Below are positions 44,847-57,749 of a stretch of DNA of 64,000 nucleotides, one piece after another. The DNA comes from Sodiomyces alkalinus F11 (Eukaryota; Ascomycota; Sordariomycetes; Glomerellales; Plectosphaerellaceae): the NCBI RefSeq assembly GCF_003711515.1, contig NW_021167079.1:671471-735470 (forward strand), given 5' to 3'. Numbering within the stretch: position 1 is the first letter of the stretch; each line of letters starts with the position of its first letter. The position numbers and the translations under genes are program-made. The notes beneath the pieces were generated by a model. The model was given only the letters and a program-made list of their open reading frames with translations. It was not told the origin of the DNA and searched no databases.

Positions 44847-47800
44847 CTGAGCATACGCAAGAGGATGTCGTTGGCTTCCTCTGCGGGCAACCGCGACGTC
44901 CAAATGATAACATGGGAGGCAACAATGAAGACAAGGAAAACAAGGTGTTGGTGGGATAAATGCGTGTGCATTTCTTGTGGGGCATGGACTTTGGAGGATA
45001 TGGATACTAGATTTCCGAATCCATCAGCCAGAGATTTATGATTCGTCTTGGCAAGTTCTCAACAAGTTCTCTGGAAGACCCGACCAGGTTGTATGTGGTT
45101 GGTTTTGGAAGAGCCAGACTCTCACTCATGATCCTTCAAACGTCTTGCACGCAGGTGTCACTTTGATCGCTAGAAGCTAGACTGCCGGAAAGTCATCGAC
45201 CTCGTTCAAAAAAGCTGAGTACACCAGGTCACACGCGCGTCTGGCATTCGACATAAGGCTCGGCTGGTAGGCGGACTAAGCGAACGTGTTTCTGACGGGA
45301 TGTCCAGGACGGTATGCTCCTGAAATGTCATGTTGAGCAAATCAAGAAAAGAAGAAAATAAAAATAAAAATAAAAAGAAAGAAAAGGAAAACCCCAAAAG
45401 AAGAAGAAAAACTTTGCGGATTTATATTCTTTCGAACGACCATCATCTTATCATAGGATATCATGTCTTCATTCAATACAAGGACATACTAGGCCATCTC
45501 AAGTACCCGTTTCACCACGGAACAGTGTCTCGGGACCGCGAACTTGCTGCAGAGCGGAGGCAGCAGCAATATATATCTATATTCACATGCACCCATCATC
45601 TACTTGTATGCAGCCCGGAGTTCGGCTACTACTTTGATCTCGTTCTGGGGAACTGTGCTGCAGGGCTCGATTCTGAAACGATATCGTCTCCCCGATCCTT
45701 ACCGTCCCGCGTCAGAGGTGTGCAACTGCACTGCCAACTGCCACCCAACACCTTGGCGGAGCAATCAGTATGGTCAAATGGAAAGGGGGCGGGTCGTGGG
45801 GGACCCTTTGGCAGACTGATCTGTTGGATGCTGTACCGGCGGTGGTTACCGCGATATATAAGGGGCGGCCCTATATAAGAGGGCAGCATATCAGATCTAT
45901 GCATATAGTTAGAAGACAAGACGAAGCCCAGGCTTCCCTTGCCCCGGGATAAGAGTACAACGCAAAGTCGTTCTCTTTCGATGGGACTCGTGGTATGTCC
46001 TTTGTGATGAGTATTGCACAATTTCCGGATACATAGCTTAAGCTCATTGATGTAATGGGAAAGGCCCGGTAAGACGGGCAGATTGTGACGGGGATACTTG
46101 AGCTGATATTACTCCCTGGCAAAGACAAGGCCCGTGGACGAGGATGTGGGATTGGAACTCCAGACATTCCGTTGCTGCCCTAACCTGGCCCGGGGCAATC
46201 CCGTCCCATTTCTCATTTCCGACCTCTACAACCTTATGCATGCGGAGACTCAGACATGTGACATATTTGGACGCGCCCAATCCTCAGGACCGGAACCTGC
46301 CGTGGATCACTGGCACTGGCACCGGCACCCGCCTTCCAGGACATGGACATTCCACAGGTCTGGTCTGGCCTGGAGCCCCTGGTTTACATATGTATATACC
46401 TCTGACCAATGCAACACCCAGATGGGGGGTGGAGAACTGCCTTCTGCATGCCAGGTGCAACCCACATCGTCTTTCTTCCCGGTGAGCTTCGTCCGGGGAG
46501 AGTCGTATCAGCGGGGACCTGGGGAAAAGGGGGGAGGGGGGGGGGGATGGATACCTCCCGGCGGGACGGTAGAACGTACGTTGGTTGTATGGCGTTAACG
46601 CCAGAAGGGGTGAGCTATCAGCTATGCGCATGTGGCCTGAGAAACAAAGAGGAAGAATAGTTTGGTGACAGGCGAGCCAGAGAGATGCGATCGCAGTGAC
46701 AGCTCTCCTCTGCATACCGGTGGGCTTCTGGAGATGAATGTATCCCGTTCCTTTTCAAGGGGTTTTTTCGTTGGCTATCCGGGGAGATGGGAAAACGCGC
46801 CAGCAAAACAGTACAGCCGGGGGGGTTTTGCGGCGCAGGCGCGTTTACGCGTATTAAACGACTGCGGAGATAGTATTACAGAGTAATTCCTATATTTCGA
46901 ACAGAGGGATGAGCAAAGGTCGGTTTTGACGCCAGCGTTCTCATTCTGCCTCGGCGACAGCCGCGTGGCCCGAGCGACTTGAATCCATCATCTCGTGTCT
47001 GACGCCGTTCCTGGGAATCAGACTCGTGGTCGATGACAGGGAGTTTTAGTCGTTTCCTTTTCCGTCTTACCTAGCACTCCTCTGTACGCTACCAAGTGTG
47101 ATGTTGGTGGAAGCGGGTTAATAAGGAAGAGGTGAAGTCGATACTGTGCTGCATCCGTAGTCGCCAAGCAGGTGTGACTTGCCCACCAAACTTGGCACGA
47201 TGTGCTTATGTTGCCATGTACCGGCAGATGATTTCACACTGTTTCTAGGAACTGCCGGGCCGTGTACAGTATGAACATCGACCGAGACGGTGAGAAGCAA
47301 CGGCTAACACCAATTGGTTTGGTGAGGGTGAGGGAAGTTTTAGGCTATTTTTACTCCCCCACAGTGGACTTTTAAGGTTGCCGGATGGGGTGCGCCCAAG
47401 TCTTGGCGTATTCGGGGGAAAATCGAGACCAGATGAAATGTTTCCAGAAACGAAACAAGCTTAAGGGGATTTTGAGACCTCGCTTGGCTCCACGGCCCTT
47501 TGGTGATTGGCGCGGCACTAATAACCACCTGCAACGTATACGTTGTATATTTTCTTTGTACTAGGGTACGTAGCTCGACATTATGTGCATCACAGTCAGA
47601 CATTTTCTAGATTTCTGGTGACCAGATACTTCGTAGATCTCCCAGCAGAACGGATCCTCATGTTGGACTGTGCCCATGAAAACGAGGTATGTTAGAAGAG
47701 CAGTCCACCAGCCAGCCGTGCGACCTCGAACCACGTGAGCATAAACACGTTTCGTAGTATCCAACCTCTGTTTATTTCATCCCCACCGCCCTGAGCGGGG

Positions 47801-49418
47801 GATGAGAAATGTATTACTTACTTACAGGCGAACGAAATGTACTTTGGCGGACCAAGCACGCTCCTCGGCCTTCATGACCACTGAGGTGTCAACGGACCGG
47901 GGTAGACAGACATGGTTGTTGTCCTGCTCATAACTCATAATTCGGAGTGCTCCATAATTAGTCCGTCCACCCATTCCCCTGTTTATTGATTATACGACCG
48001 TCCCATCCATCCGTGTTCCTTTATTATTTAGAAGATTTTGTTTTCCCTTGTTTTCCCAGCTTATCGACTTTTGTGTGAGTGTCTGCCCCTTTCCCCAGCC
48101 TCTATCGAGCTTCGCTTAATGTTCCGTTTTTATGCTGGGCTATGAACCCTGTGTCTTCGGGGTAATTTTGTAGTTACAACGTACTTCGTAGAAGTGCCGG
48201 TAGTCGGTCGTCGAGTCTGGGCAATGTCGCCCAAACTTTGGCTCCGTGGGGGTACGTACATAAGGTATGCGGGACCTGAACTACCTTACCTTACCTTACG
48301 TATGGTGGTAGCCTCTAGGTAAACCCGCGCATGTTCAGCCCGACCTGGCCGTGTGCCAACGCTATAAGAGACTACAAGAAGCGCCTAAAATAGTAGTAGG
48401 AAATAGTATATTTTAGCAGTGTTAGTTTGACCACCTGCCCGGATCAGTCTAGGGGAGAAGTCCATCGCAGTATGTTGTGCCTGGTTTTAGGATGTACGGA
48501 GTATTTGATTCCTAACCGCTGTGCTGAGTAAGGTAGTCTCCAACGCACGGTCACACAACTTCAACACGATCAGCTCTGTGCCTTACACACACACGCACAC
48601 ACACACGCACAAGTACTTTGTAATTACACCGGCGCACGGATTCGCACTGTCCTGCGGCTCGAGGAACCGCCCTCGGCAAGGGCCTTTACTGATATCCCCG
48701 GTCGTTCCCCATCGTCTCGAACCAGTGGCAAGAGCCGAAAAGCACCCCCGCACGGCAAAGCGTTCAAGCGAGGAGAGGGCCGACTCATGTGCCGTTGTCG
48801 TTAATATGGGGAAACACGGCGGGAAGGAAAGGAGAAGGCCACAGACCGAGAGGCTTGCATGCGGGGAAACTCCTCCCCCCTGCTCCTGCTCGACCGAACT
48901 CCACCATCACTCATCATCTTTCCTCCACCTCCACCGTCTCCCACCATGACCATCATCTCCATACTCTCCCTCCACACTGGGGATTCGCCCACCTCTCCAT
49001 GAGTGGATGCGGAAGCTCTCGCGCCCTTTCTGGTCCCTTTCTCCATGGAACCCCATGTTCCTCCTCCTCCTCCGCCTTCCCATCCCTGTCAACCCCCCGG
49101 GGCCCCGGTCCCCTGCTTACCTTGCTCTCGAGTTGTGCCCAATCTTTTCTTTCCTTGCTTCAGACAGATGATCATCATGTCCTCGTGTGAATGGATAATC
49201 TGACTCTGGTTCTTGGCACGCGCTCTTCCTCCAACCAGCGAATCACCTCCAGCCTTCGGGCCTTCTCCCACGGGGGTTGCCATGCCAAGGTAAACACTCC
49301 CGTCCTCCCGACAAGCCGCATCTATATGTCTGCGCTTTGTAAGTTGGGCAACGTTGTGCTCGTGCTCCTGCATGGGCAATGAGCATCTGGGCGGATGGAC
49401 CCTCTATGGGGAGGGTGA
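44847..49418. other. Long spacer (about 4.6 kb) upstream of the sugar transporter promoter
   Basis: No gene was supported in any frame. Contents: an A-rich run at about 45343-45413; GC-rich stretches with G runs near 46525-46550; CA-rich (CACACACACG)n near 48585-48612; a TTACCTTACCTTACC run near 48285; TACGGAGTA at 48495-48503; and a CT/TCC-rich part near 48890-49110. Possible contents not visible by eye are a noncoding RNA or distal regulation for the transporter. Confidence 0.5.
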
Positions 49419-49484
49419 AGGGGACTGACAAGGGGCCAAGGGGGACAAGGGGACAAGGGGAGAGCTTCATGGCCCGCATATAAG
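49419..49484 (+). promoter_or_regulatory. STRE-like AGGGG cluster with TATA box, sugar transporter promoter
   Basis: AGGGG occurs at 49419-49423, 49431-49435, 49439-49443, 49448-49452 and 49456-49460. A CATATAAG TATA-like box is at 49477-49484, about 230 bp before the ATG. AGGGG is the stress response element read by Msn2/Msn4-type factors in yeast. Function here is inferred. Confidence 0.6.
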
Positions 49485-49711
49485 AGTCCCGGTGTTTCCA
49501 CCGACCTCTCAAAGCTCACCGTGTGTTTCTCATCGAGAGGTTGACGCTTCCCTTTTCATCGAGGAGATCAATCGGACTAAGGAGAGGAAATCCCTTCCCG
49601 GTTCGACATATCAGCGTGTCAATAACCCCGGAAGGAGGTTCTCTAACGAGCAACACCAACTGAAACCATACTTCCACGGCCGGCGCGCCCCCCCTCCCCT
49701 CGAAGTCAACG

Positions 49712-51980
49712 ATGCCTCGCGCACCTCCCGAGGCCGCCATCGGCGGTCAGGGCAATTCCTTTGCCCGTAAGGCCGAAACGGGTGCCGCCGACCCCGTCCT
49801 CACCCGTATTTCCGAGGAGGATACCATCCCATGGTACAAGAAGCCGAACCTGCGATACCTCTACTTCATGCTGTTCCCCACCTGTATGGGTATCGAGTTG
49901 ACCTCCGGTTTCGACTCGCAAATGATCAACGCCCTCCAGATGGTCGAACACTGGGATGACTGCAAGTTGCCCTCTTCATCCGCAACCCCAAGCCGTCCGT
50001 CCTCAGACGAATCGGGATAACAGCTCGCTGACAACTGTGGTTTCTGTCGTATAGACATGGGTAATCCTGAGGGTGCCTTGAGGGGCATCATCGCTGCCGC
50101 CTACCCCTTGGGTTCCTGCCTGTCTCTTCCCTTCATTCCCTGGGTAAACGACCGCTTTGGCCGTCGGTGGTCCATCTTCGGAGGTAGCATCGTCATGGTC
50201 ATTGGTGCTATTATCCAGGGATTCTCTGCTCATGGTGAGTGCCCGTGCCCGTGCCCGTTCCCCAGCTGTGCCTGACGTCGTATCTGATCTGTCATAGTCG
50301 GCATGTACATCGTTGCCCGCATGATTCTTGGATTCGGCATTCCGACCTGTATCGTCTCCGGTTCTTCCCTCATCGGCGAGCTTAGCTATCCGAAGGAGCG
50401 CCCCATTTTGACCTCGCTTTTCAATGTCGCCTACTTCGTTGGACAGATCATGGCTGCCGGTATCACTTTCGGCACCAACACCATCCAGAGCAACATGGCG
50501 TGGCGCATCCCCTCGTGGCTGCAGATCTGCCCATCTCTTCTCCAGATCTTCTTCGTCTTGTGCGTGTTGCCCCGGACCCCATGTTCTTCTCTCGGCGAAA
50601 ACTGTGTCGTGTCTTCACGCTAACTTGTCTGTGCGCAACCAGCTTCCTCCCCGAGAGCCCCCGATGGCTGATCTCCAAAGACCGCGGCGAGGAGGCTCAT
50701 GCCATCTTCGCAACCTATCACAGCGAGGGTACCCGTGGAGAGGAGTTCGTCAGGGCCGAGTTTGCTCAAATTCAGACCACCCTCAAGCTTGAATTGGAGG
50801 CTGCGAGTATGAGCTGGTCGGACATTCTCGCCACCAAGGGCAACCGCCGCCGAGCTCTTGTCTCCATGTTCCTTGGCCTGTAAGTTTTTACTTCGGTTCC
50901 CCTCTTAAAAAAAAAGAAAAGCCGTCTTGGCAGATCGAGGTTTCTAACGACGCCCTCTTTTTCTCATGCAACAGGTTCACCCAGTGGTCCGGCAACACTC
51001 TCATCTCCTACTACCTGGGCAACATTCTCCGCATGATCGGCATGACCAATAGCCAGGACATTCACCGCATCAACCTTAGCATCGCCTGCTGGAGCTTGAT
51101 ATGCGGTTTCACTGTCGCCATGCTTGTCCGTCGCTTCCGTCGCCGTGTCATGTACATGACCTGCACCATCTCTCTGTTTACCGGTGAGTGCTGTCCTGCC
51201 ATCCACCAGTGCACTGTTGTCCCCAGCCCGGCAGTGAAACATTTGACTGACTTGTTGGGCGTCTGGGAATAGTCTACGTTGCATGGACCGTCTCTATGGA
51301 GCGCGCTATGCACGCTGTAGAGAACGACTACGTCAACCAGGGCGCCTCCATCGCAACCATCTTCTGGATCTTTGCCTACTCGCCCGCCTACAACATGGGC
51401 TACAACGCGCTGACCTACACGTACCTCGTCGAACTCTGGCCGTATGCCCTCCGTTCTCGTGGTATTTCCTTCTTCCAGCTGTTTGGCCGTATTGCCAACT
51501 TCTTCACCACTTTCGTCAACCCTATCGGTCTTGATAACTCTGGCTGGCGCTACCTCATCTTCTACTGCTGCTGGCTTCGTACGTGTCTCCGCAGTCCTGA
51601 CCGCCGTGTCTTGTTGGTACGGTTCTACCCGTTCTCCCTGGCTAACATGACCCTCCATAGTCTTCGAGATCGTCTTCGTCTACTTTTTCTTCCCCGAGAC
51701 TGCAGGCCGAACTCTCGAAGAATTGGCATTCCGTATGTTTATTTACAACACCCCTTCCCCTTTTTCTTTTTTATCTTTACCATCCATTTTTATCCGGACT
51801 TGGCTTGCTAATGACCATGGACAAACAGTTTTCGAGGACAGGGACAAGGCCGAGGCCGCCAACCAAGCCGTCGAGAAGGCCTTCCAACAAGACGACATGG
51901 CGGCCGCTGGCGAGACCACTGTTGTCGAGGGCAGGTCCGACGAAGCGGCTGCATCCCCGGACATCAGCAAGAAGGTGTAA
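49712..51980 (+). CDS. MFS sugar transporter (sugar porter family)
   Basis: Eight exons: 49712-49961, 50055-50234, 50298-50559, 50643-50879, 50975-51183, 51273-51578, 51661-51732, 51829-51980 (555 residues). Likely twelve membrane segments. Family signatures: DRFGRRWS after TM2, GFGIPTCIVSGSSLIGEL, PESPRWLIS before the central loop, and PETAGRTLEELAF after the last helix. The cytosolic tail is rich in Ala, Glu and Asp. The pattern is closest to fungal lactose-permease/hexose-type porters; the substrate cannot be told from sequence. Intron 1 (49962-50054) is GC-AG with a strong GCAAGT donor, joining GAC-T to AC-ATG. The others are GT-AG. The promoter has a stress-element-like cluster. Confidence 0.9.
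49962..50054 (+). other. GC-AG intron of the sugar transporter gene
   Basis: 93-nt intron starting GCAAGT, the best consensus for GC donors, ending TAG. A GCTGAC branch lies near 50028. The join gives HWDDYMGNPEGA, as expected for the family. Confidence 0.78.
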
Positions 51981-53083
51981 TGGATGATAAGTCTCTTTGT
52001 GATGACGAAAAGAAGGTGGACTCTCCTGTGGTCTCGGCGCGGGACGAAGGATATCCCTGCAGATGCGTCCTGTCGAGCTCGTTTTATGTTGTGTATTGCG
52101 CTGCGCGAAAGGACATTCGCTCGCTACGGGAAATGATGGGTTACTGAAGGCTGTGTGCGGTTGAGATACCACGTTTTACCACGATGATGGAATGGCTTGT
52201 TTCGGCCACCTTTTTGATTGCTTGACGTAGGAAAAGTGGCGAGAGACAACGGCCACGATAAATACATTACTGTTGGTTTTCTGGACGCAGAGGTACTTTT
52301 CATTGCATGGCTTGTTCCTGTCCTTCTGTCGGTGTGTTCTGTCGGTCCCTTGGCCCAGGACAGCACCTTGGTTCGCCGTGCTATATTGCGAGCTGACGAT
52401 GGTGAATCCTGTTGCAGGGGATGGGCAAGCGCACCGAGTTTGCGGACATACGACATAGACTGGTCCTGGATATCCGCACAGTTCTTCTCCTATTTGCCAT
52501 AGGAAGGGAAGCCTACTAAGTAATCTAAGCTATGGGTGTGGGTTTCCTCTTACCCCCTGTGCAATTCCCTTTGTCCTCGTTTTTCACCTGCCCTCCTAGG
52601 GCAGCCTCTCCTGTGTTGGTGAGAGGACTAATAGAGTGCATTGCGCGACACATGTCCCGAGTTCTTGTGGCATCGGCGAAGAGTAACATGGGTTTCAAAA
52701 ACATCCACAGGATCACTTCTGGACACTTCTCAAGGCCTCGTCTCTCTGCCTTCCACTCCAGAGTTTGTTTGCACTTGTCATTCATGTTTCGTCCGGTAGT
52801 GGATTGTCTCCATTGGTTGATTTTACCAAATGCTCTGGAAAGACCCAGCAATACTCTCACTCCGTCCATAGTAGCTCGTGACGAAGCTGTTCGGGATGCG
52901 CCACTGAGCAGCGAGGGGAGATTACGTGGAAGATGCACTGCGGGCGAGGGTGAAGAAAGAGCGCCACCAGGCAATGTCTGCAGCGCAGACGAATGTCTTT
53001 CGATCATCTCATATGATGCCACGACTTCCAAAGCAGGTGTGGAACGTAGTCCATTATGTTATGTTTGCATGCGATATACAACT
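51981..53083. other. Convergent spacer between the transporter and EMC4
   Basis: No gene was recognised. Long open frames on both strands (52532-53248 plus, 52525-53031 minus) overlap EMC4 or lack motifs. Confidence 0.5.
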
Positions 53084-53818
53084 TCACAAAGCCGGGACAG
53101 CTCGCTCCAGAGGTTCCCTCAGATGTTCCCAAGCCAGCCAATCCGACCGAGTGGTTCTGGAAGGAGAGGATATCAGCATGTCTCTGTGACGACGGGAGAA
53201 CGAGGAGACAAAAAGACGAAACGTACGGCAATAACCCCATCGCATTAATCTTCCACACGCCCACGGCGAGGGCGAGGATCTGCATGGCGACGTAGGCCAT
53301 CTTGACCTGCAGCATCTTGTCGCGGTTCGACTCGGACTCGAAGCGGGCAAAGGCGGCGTTGACGTTGAGGAGGCCGATGAGCGGGTTCTTGAAGGCCATG
53401 AAGACCATCATGATGCTGAAGATCTGGAGCGAGTTGCCGGACATGTACATCATGAAGGCGGTCATGGGGAGGCTCTTAGCCGGGGCGAGGGCCGTTTCCC
53501 AGGCCTTCTTGAGCTTCAGTGTGTCCATCTCTTCCGGTGTTGGTTGCTTGCGGGGCTGGTGCTTGACGACGTCTTTCTGTTTCTGCTTGAGGAGGGGGGG
53601 GCGGATAATTTGTCAGTAAGCTAGGACTAATGTCACGATGTGGCGGACGCTGATATGGCGAGTACGAGGGCGAGGATGACTTGACTGACTTTGCCCGTCG
53701 CGGCTTGCGACAATGGGTAGCCTAAGGGGTCGGGGATGCCGGGAATTTTGGCCTTTGCTGGAGGGGGGGAATTGAGCTGGGCGACCCAGCTGGGCACGTC
53801 TTCTTTGGCGGATGCCAT
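53084..53818 (-). CDS. EMC4: ER membrane protein complex subunit 4
   Basis: Three exons on the minus strand: 53818-53690, 53582-53227, 53156-53084 (185 residues). EMC4 belongs to the conserved EMC insertase of the ER, which inserts transmembrane segments of client proteins. The N-terminus has PPPAKAKIPGIPDPLGY. Next comes LKLKKAWETALAPAKSLPMTAFMMYMSGNSLQIFSIMM (read with breaks), then two hydrophobic segments and NAMGLLP. The C-terminal TTRSDWLAWE with ERAVPAL is the family end and is only in frame after splicing the 70-nt last intron. The exon 2 acceptor could also be three bases upstream (CAG repeat), adding one Gln. Confidence 0.9.
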
Positions 53819-54772
53819 GGTGATTTGTTGCGGAATTTCCGCGCGTTGGCTTTAGAGAGGATGATGTTGTCGTGGTCGATGACGACCATGTTCGACTTGA
53901 CTGTACGCGGTACTAAGACGAGCTCTCCTTGCATTACTTGTTAGCAGCTTACTAAGCGGAATGTGGTTATCGATAAGGTTTGGTAGGGTGGAGGTGGAGC
54001 AGATATCGGTATATTGTCCACTTGCTCGTTACGGTATCCGACCCCTATTATTACCTACCCTATTCTCCATCTCCAGCCGACGCCCGATGCGCATTCCTGA
54101 CGGTTGGAATGCACCGAAAGACGTACGACCGGCCGACCTAGAATCCGATCCTCCCCGGCGGAACGATACGGACACAATTGCATCTCGCTTCCGCAACCAC
54201 AACGACTCTCGAACAAAACGCCGATACCCTAGTTATAACCAACCTCATCCCAGCTCAGTCGAGCTCATCCATCTTCCAACGCCACCACTCCCAAAGACTG
54301 CGACCATTGGCCGACCTCCTCACCCTCCTCACCAACGTCCCTTTACCTTGCGCATGTGACTCGGCCACCGCACCCTTTTTGTTCGTTACAGAAGCATAAC
54401 AAGAGACCTCCGCAAAAAAGGGTCACGCCAACTTGGGCGGAGGGGGTTGCATCCGGGTGTCGGTTGTCTGCGCCATCGTGGGTCCCGCCGCAAAGTCGTT
54501 GGTACTGGTGTCTTGCTTCCCACGCGATCACTCCCCCCCCCCCCCCCCCACCCGGGACTGTACCACCCTGGCAAGAGGAAGTGAGGAGGAGTAAGAGAAG
54601 GAAATAGGGCATAGAGGAGAGACAAGGCTTCTCAGGGATCCCAACAGTCGTCTTCACGTCTTGTGCTCGGCTTATTATTCGTCGACCCAAGACTCTTTCT
54701 TTTCTCTCAACTCCCAACGCAACGCTTGGCTATAGACGTCAGACGGTTGTGGCCTAGATCTATCTGCCCGTC
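53819..54772. other. Divergent spacer between EMC4 and beta-adaptin
   Basis: It contains a run of about 17 Cs near 54533-54549. No gene was recognised; the open frames are short and lack motifs. Confidence 0.5.
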
Positions 54773-57749
54773 ATGTCGAGTGCCCAGGGTGGAGGTGACT
54801 CCAAATTATTTGCCAGGGTAAGCTTCATTCTATCTCCCCCCGCTCCCTTGCGATTATTCTCTCCCCTCGGTCGTCTCGTCTCGTCTTATCTCGTCCTCGT
54901 CCCCTCCCCCGCTCTTACCGCATGCAACGCCTCATTACCTACCTACCTCTCTGTGCGACAACCTCGCGGACCGTGTCATACCCTTCGTTCCGAGATAGCG
55001 CACAATCACGCTTCCCATTTCTTGCTGCCTTTTTTATATACATTATGCTTCACAAATCCAACCATCAGAGATACCTGTGACGCTGCGTTCTCGCGATACC
55101 CGTCTCGGGTGGTGTTCCTTGCGATGATTTTTCAAGACTTTGTCTTCTTGTTTCTTGCGGACGCCGTCTCTGCCTCTTGTCTTTCATATCTTCAACTGTT
55201 GATCTCTGCACGGCAACAGCATTGAACATTGCCCACCATGTTTATGGCATACATGCCCCCACCGACTCTGTCGACTGAACTAACATCCTCCAAGGGCAAG
55301 GTCGCGGAGCTGCGGCTTGAACTCAATGGCGGAGGCAGGAAAGACAAGAACAATCAGTGCAAGAAGATTGCCCTCAAGAAGATCGTGGCGAATATGACGA
55401 TGAGTAATAACGACATGATTGCTTTGTTTCCGGACATCATCGGCTGCATGCACATCCAGAGCTTGGAGATCAAGAAGATGTACGTCGTTGCATGGCTTCT
55501 CTCTCTGATGTCTTGAGCTAGCAAGCTGATCCGATACCGTTGCCCAGGTGCTTCCTGTTTCTCGTCAACTACGCTAGGATGCGGCCCGAGATTTCCCTGC
55601 AAGCGATACCGGTGTTAGAACGGGTATGGGTCTTCGAGAATCATCGCCCCCCTCCCCCCCCCTTTTCCTATTATCCATTTGGCGTGGCGGTACGGCATCG
55701 CGGCGCAATGAAACTGACGGAAAAGTGGTACAGGACATGGAAGACCCGAATCCTCTAGTGCGCGCCTTGGCATTGCGAACCATTTCCTACATCCACGTCC
55801 GCGAGTATGTGGAGGCCACGGTTCCCATAGTGAAGCGCATGTTGAGAGATCCCGACCCGTACGTGCGAAAGACGGCGGCATACTGCGTCGCGAAGCTTTA
55901 CGACCACGATAAGCGAATGGTGGAGGCTTCCGACCTCATCGACCGCCTCAATACGCTGCTGCGAGACGACAACCCCACGGTTGTGGCCAGCGCCTTGGCT
56001 GCATTGATGGACATCTGGGAGAGGAGCGACTCGATCAAGCTCACCATTGATTACGGCAACGCTTCCAAGATGGTGGCGATTCTGCCGGATTGCTCAGAGT
56101 ATGTATACAATTCCGTTCGAGTTTTTTTCTTTTTCCCTTTTTTTTCTCTCCCTTTTTCCCTTCTTTTCCCCCGGGCATTATTTGGCTGACATTCATTACC
56201 TACGCACAGGTGGGGTCAGACGTACATCCTAGAGGCGCTCATGTCCTACGTACCCCAAGAGTCGGGGGAAGCGTTGCTCTTGGCGGAGCGCATCGCACCC
56301 CGGCTATCGCACTCCAACTCGGCGGTCGTGCTCACCTGCATCCGAGTGATCCTCTATCTTCTGAACTACATTGCCGATCAGAAGCAAATCACAGCCATGT
56401 GCAAGAAGCTGTCGCCGCCGCTGGTCACGCTGCTGGCCAAGGGGCCCGAAGTCCAGTACCTCGCCCTGCGTAACGCGCTGCTCATCCTGCAGAGACGGCC
56501 CGAGGTGCTCCGCAACGACATCCGGGTGTTCTTCTGCAAGTACAACGACCCCATCTACGTCAAGGTGACCAAGCTCGAGCTCATCTTCATGCTGGCGACG
56601 GAGAAGAACATCAACGAAGTGCTGACCGAGCTGCGGGAGTACGCGACGGAGATTGACGTGCACTTTGTGCGCAAGGCGGTGCGCGCCATCGGGAAGCTGG
56701 CCATCAAGATCGAGCCGGCGGCCCAGCACTGCATCGACCTCCTGCTGGAGCTCGTGGCCACCAAGGTGACGTACATCGTGCAGGAGGCGACGGTGGTGAT
56801 CCGGAACATCTTCCGCAAGTACCCGAACCAGTACGAATCCATCATCGGCACGCTGTGCGAGCACCTGGACTCCCTGGACGAGCCGGAGGCCAAGGCGGCC
56901 ATGGTCTGGGTGATCGGGCAGTACGCCGACCGGATCGAGAACAGCGACGCGCTCCTGGAGGACTTTCTGTACTCGTTCGCGGAGGAGCCGGTGGAGGTGC
57001 AGCTGGCGCTCCTGACGGCGACGGTGAAGCTGTTCATCCAGCGGCCGACGAAGGGGCAGGAGCTGGTGCCGCGGGTGCTCAAGTGGGCGACGGAGGAGAC
57101 GGACAACCCGGACCTGCGGGACCGGGCGTACATGTACTGGCGGCTCCTGTCGACGGACATGGACGCGGCCAAGCAGATCGTGATGAGCGAGAAGCCGGCC
57201 ATCACGGCCGAGTCGGAGCGGCTGGACGCGCAGACGCTGGAGGAGATGTGCCTCAACGTCGGCACGCTGGCCACGGTGTACCTGAAGCCCGTGCAGACGG
57301 TGTTCCGGTCGGCGCGGCCGCGACGGCTGCTCGACTCGCCGGCGCTGCAGCGGCAGCACGACGCTCCGACCACCACCCCTGGGTTGGACGGGCAGAAGAG
57401 CCTCAGCCAGTTGGGGAGGGGAGGTCAGCCTGCGGACATTGACGCCAGGAATCGGGCGGCTAATGCGGCGACGGCGGCTGGGGTGGGGCTCGGCGTCGGC
57501 GTCGGGGCGGTGAACGGAGCGAACGGAGCGAACGGGGACGGGAGCATAGCGCAGGCGGTAAGCGAGGCGGATGCCTACTTTTCGACCATCGGGACGCAGC
57601 AGATGGCGGCTATGCGGATAGACCAGGGGGATGTGTTCGGGGGGAACAGCGGGTACGAGACGGGGTATGTGGTGAACCAGAATTCAGCGCAGCAGGTTGT
57701 GCAGCCGACACAGGGGGCGGGGAGCAATGGGGACCTGTTGATGCTGTAA
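54773..57749 (+). CDS. APL2: Clathrin adaptor beta-adaptin, probably AP-1
   Basis: Five exons: 54773-54817, 55295-55479, 55548-55623, 55734-56098, 56210-57749 (736 residues). It is the large beta subunit of a clathrin adaptor complex for trans-Golgi/endosome sorting. Exon 1 (MSSAQGGGDSKLFAR) joins to GKVAELRLELN. The armadillo-like trunk has KKIVANMTMSNNDMIALFPDI, CFLFLVNYARMRPE, DPNPLVRALALRT, SDPYVRKTAA-type sequence and WGQTYILEALMSYVPQ. It ends at SARPRRLLDSPALQ. The hinge is Gly/Ala/Asn-rich; no appendage domain follows. Intron 1 is long (477 nt). The AP-2 beta subunit of some fungi also lacks the appendage, so AP-1 is preferred but not proven. Confidence 0.85.

Noticed and set aside
56304..57376. 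Minus-strand frames opposite beta-adaptin
   Set aside because: Shadows of the armadillo repeats; low-complexity Arg/Leu/His translation.
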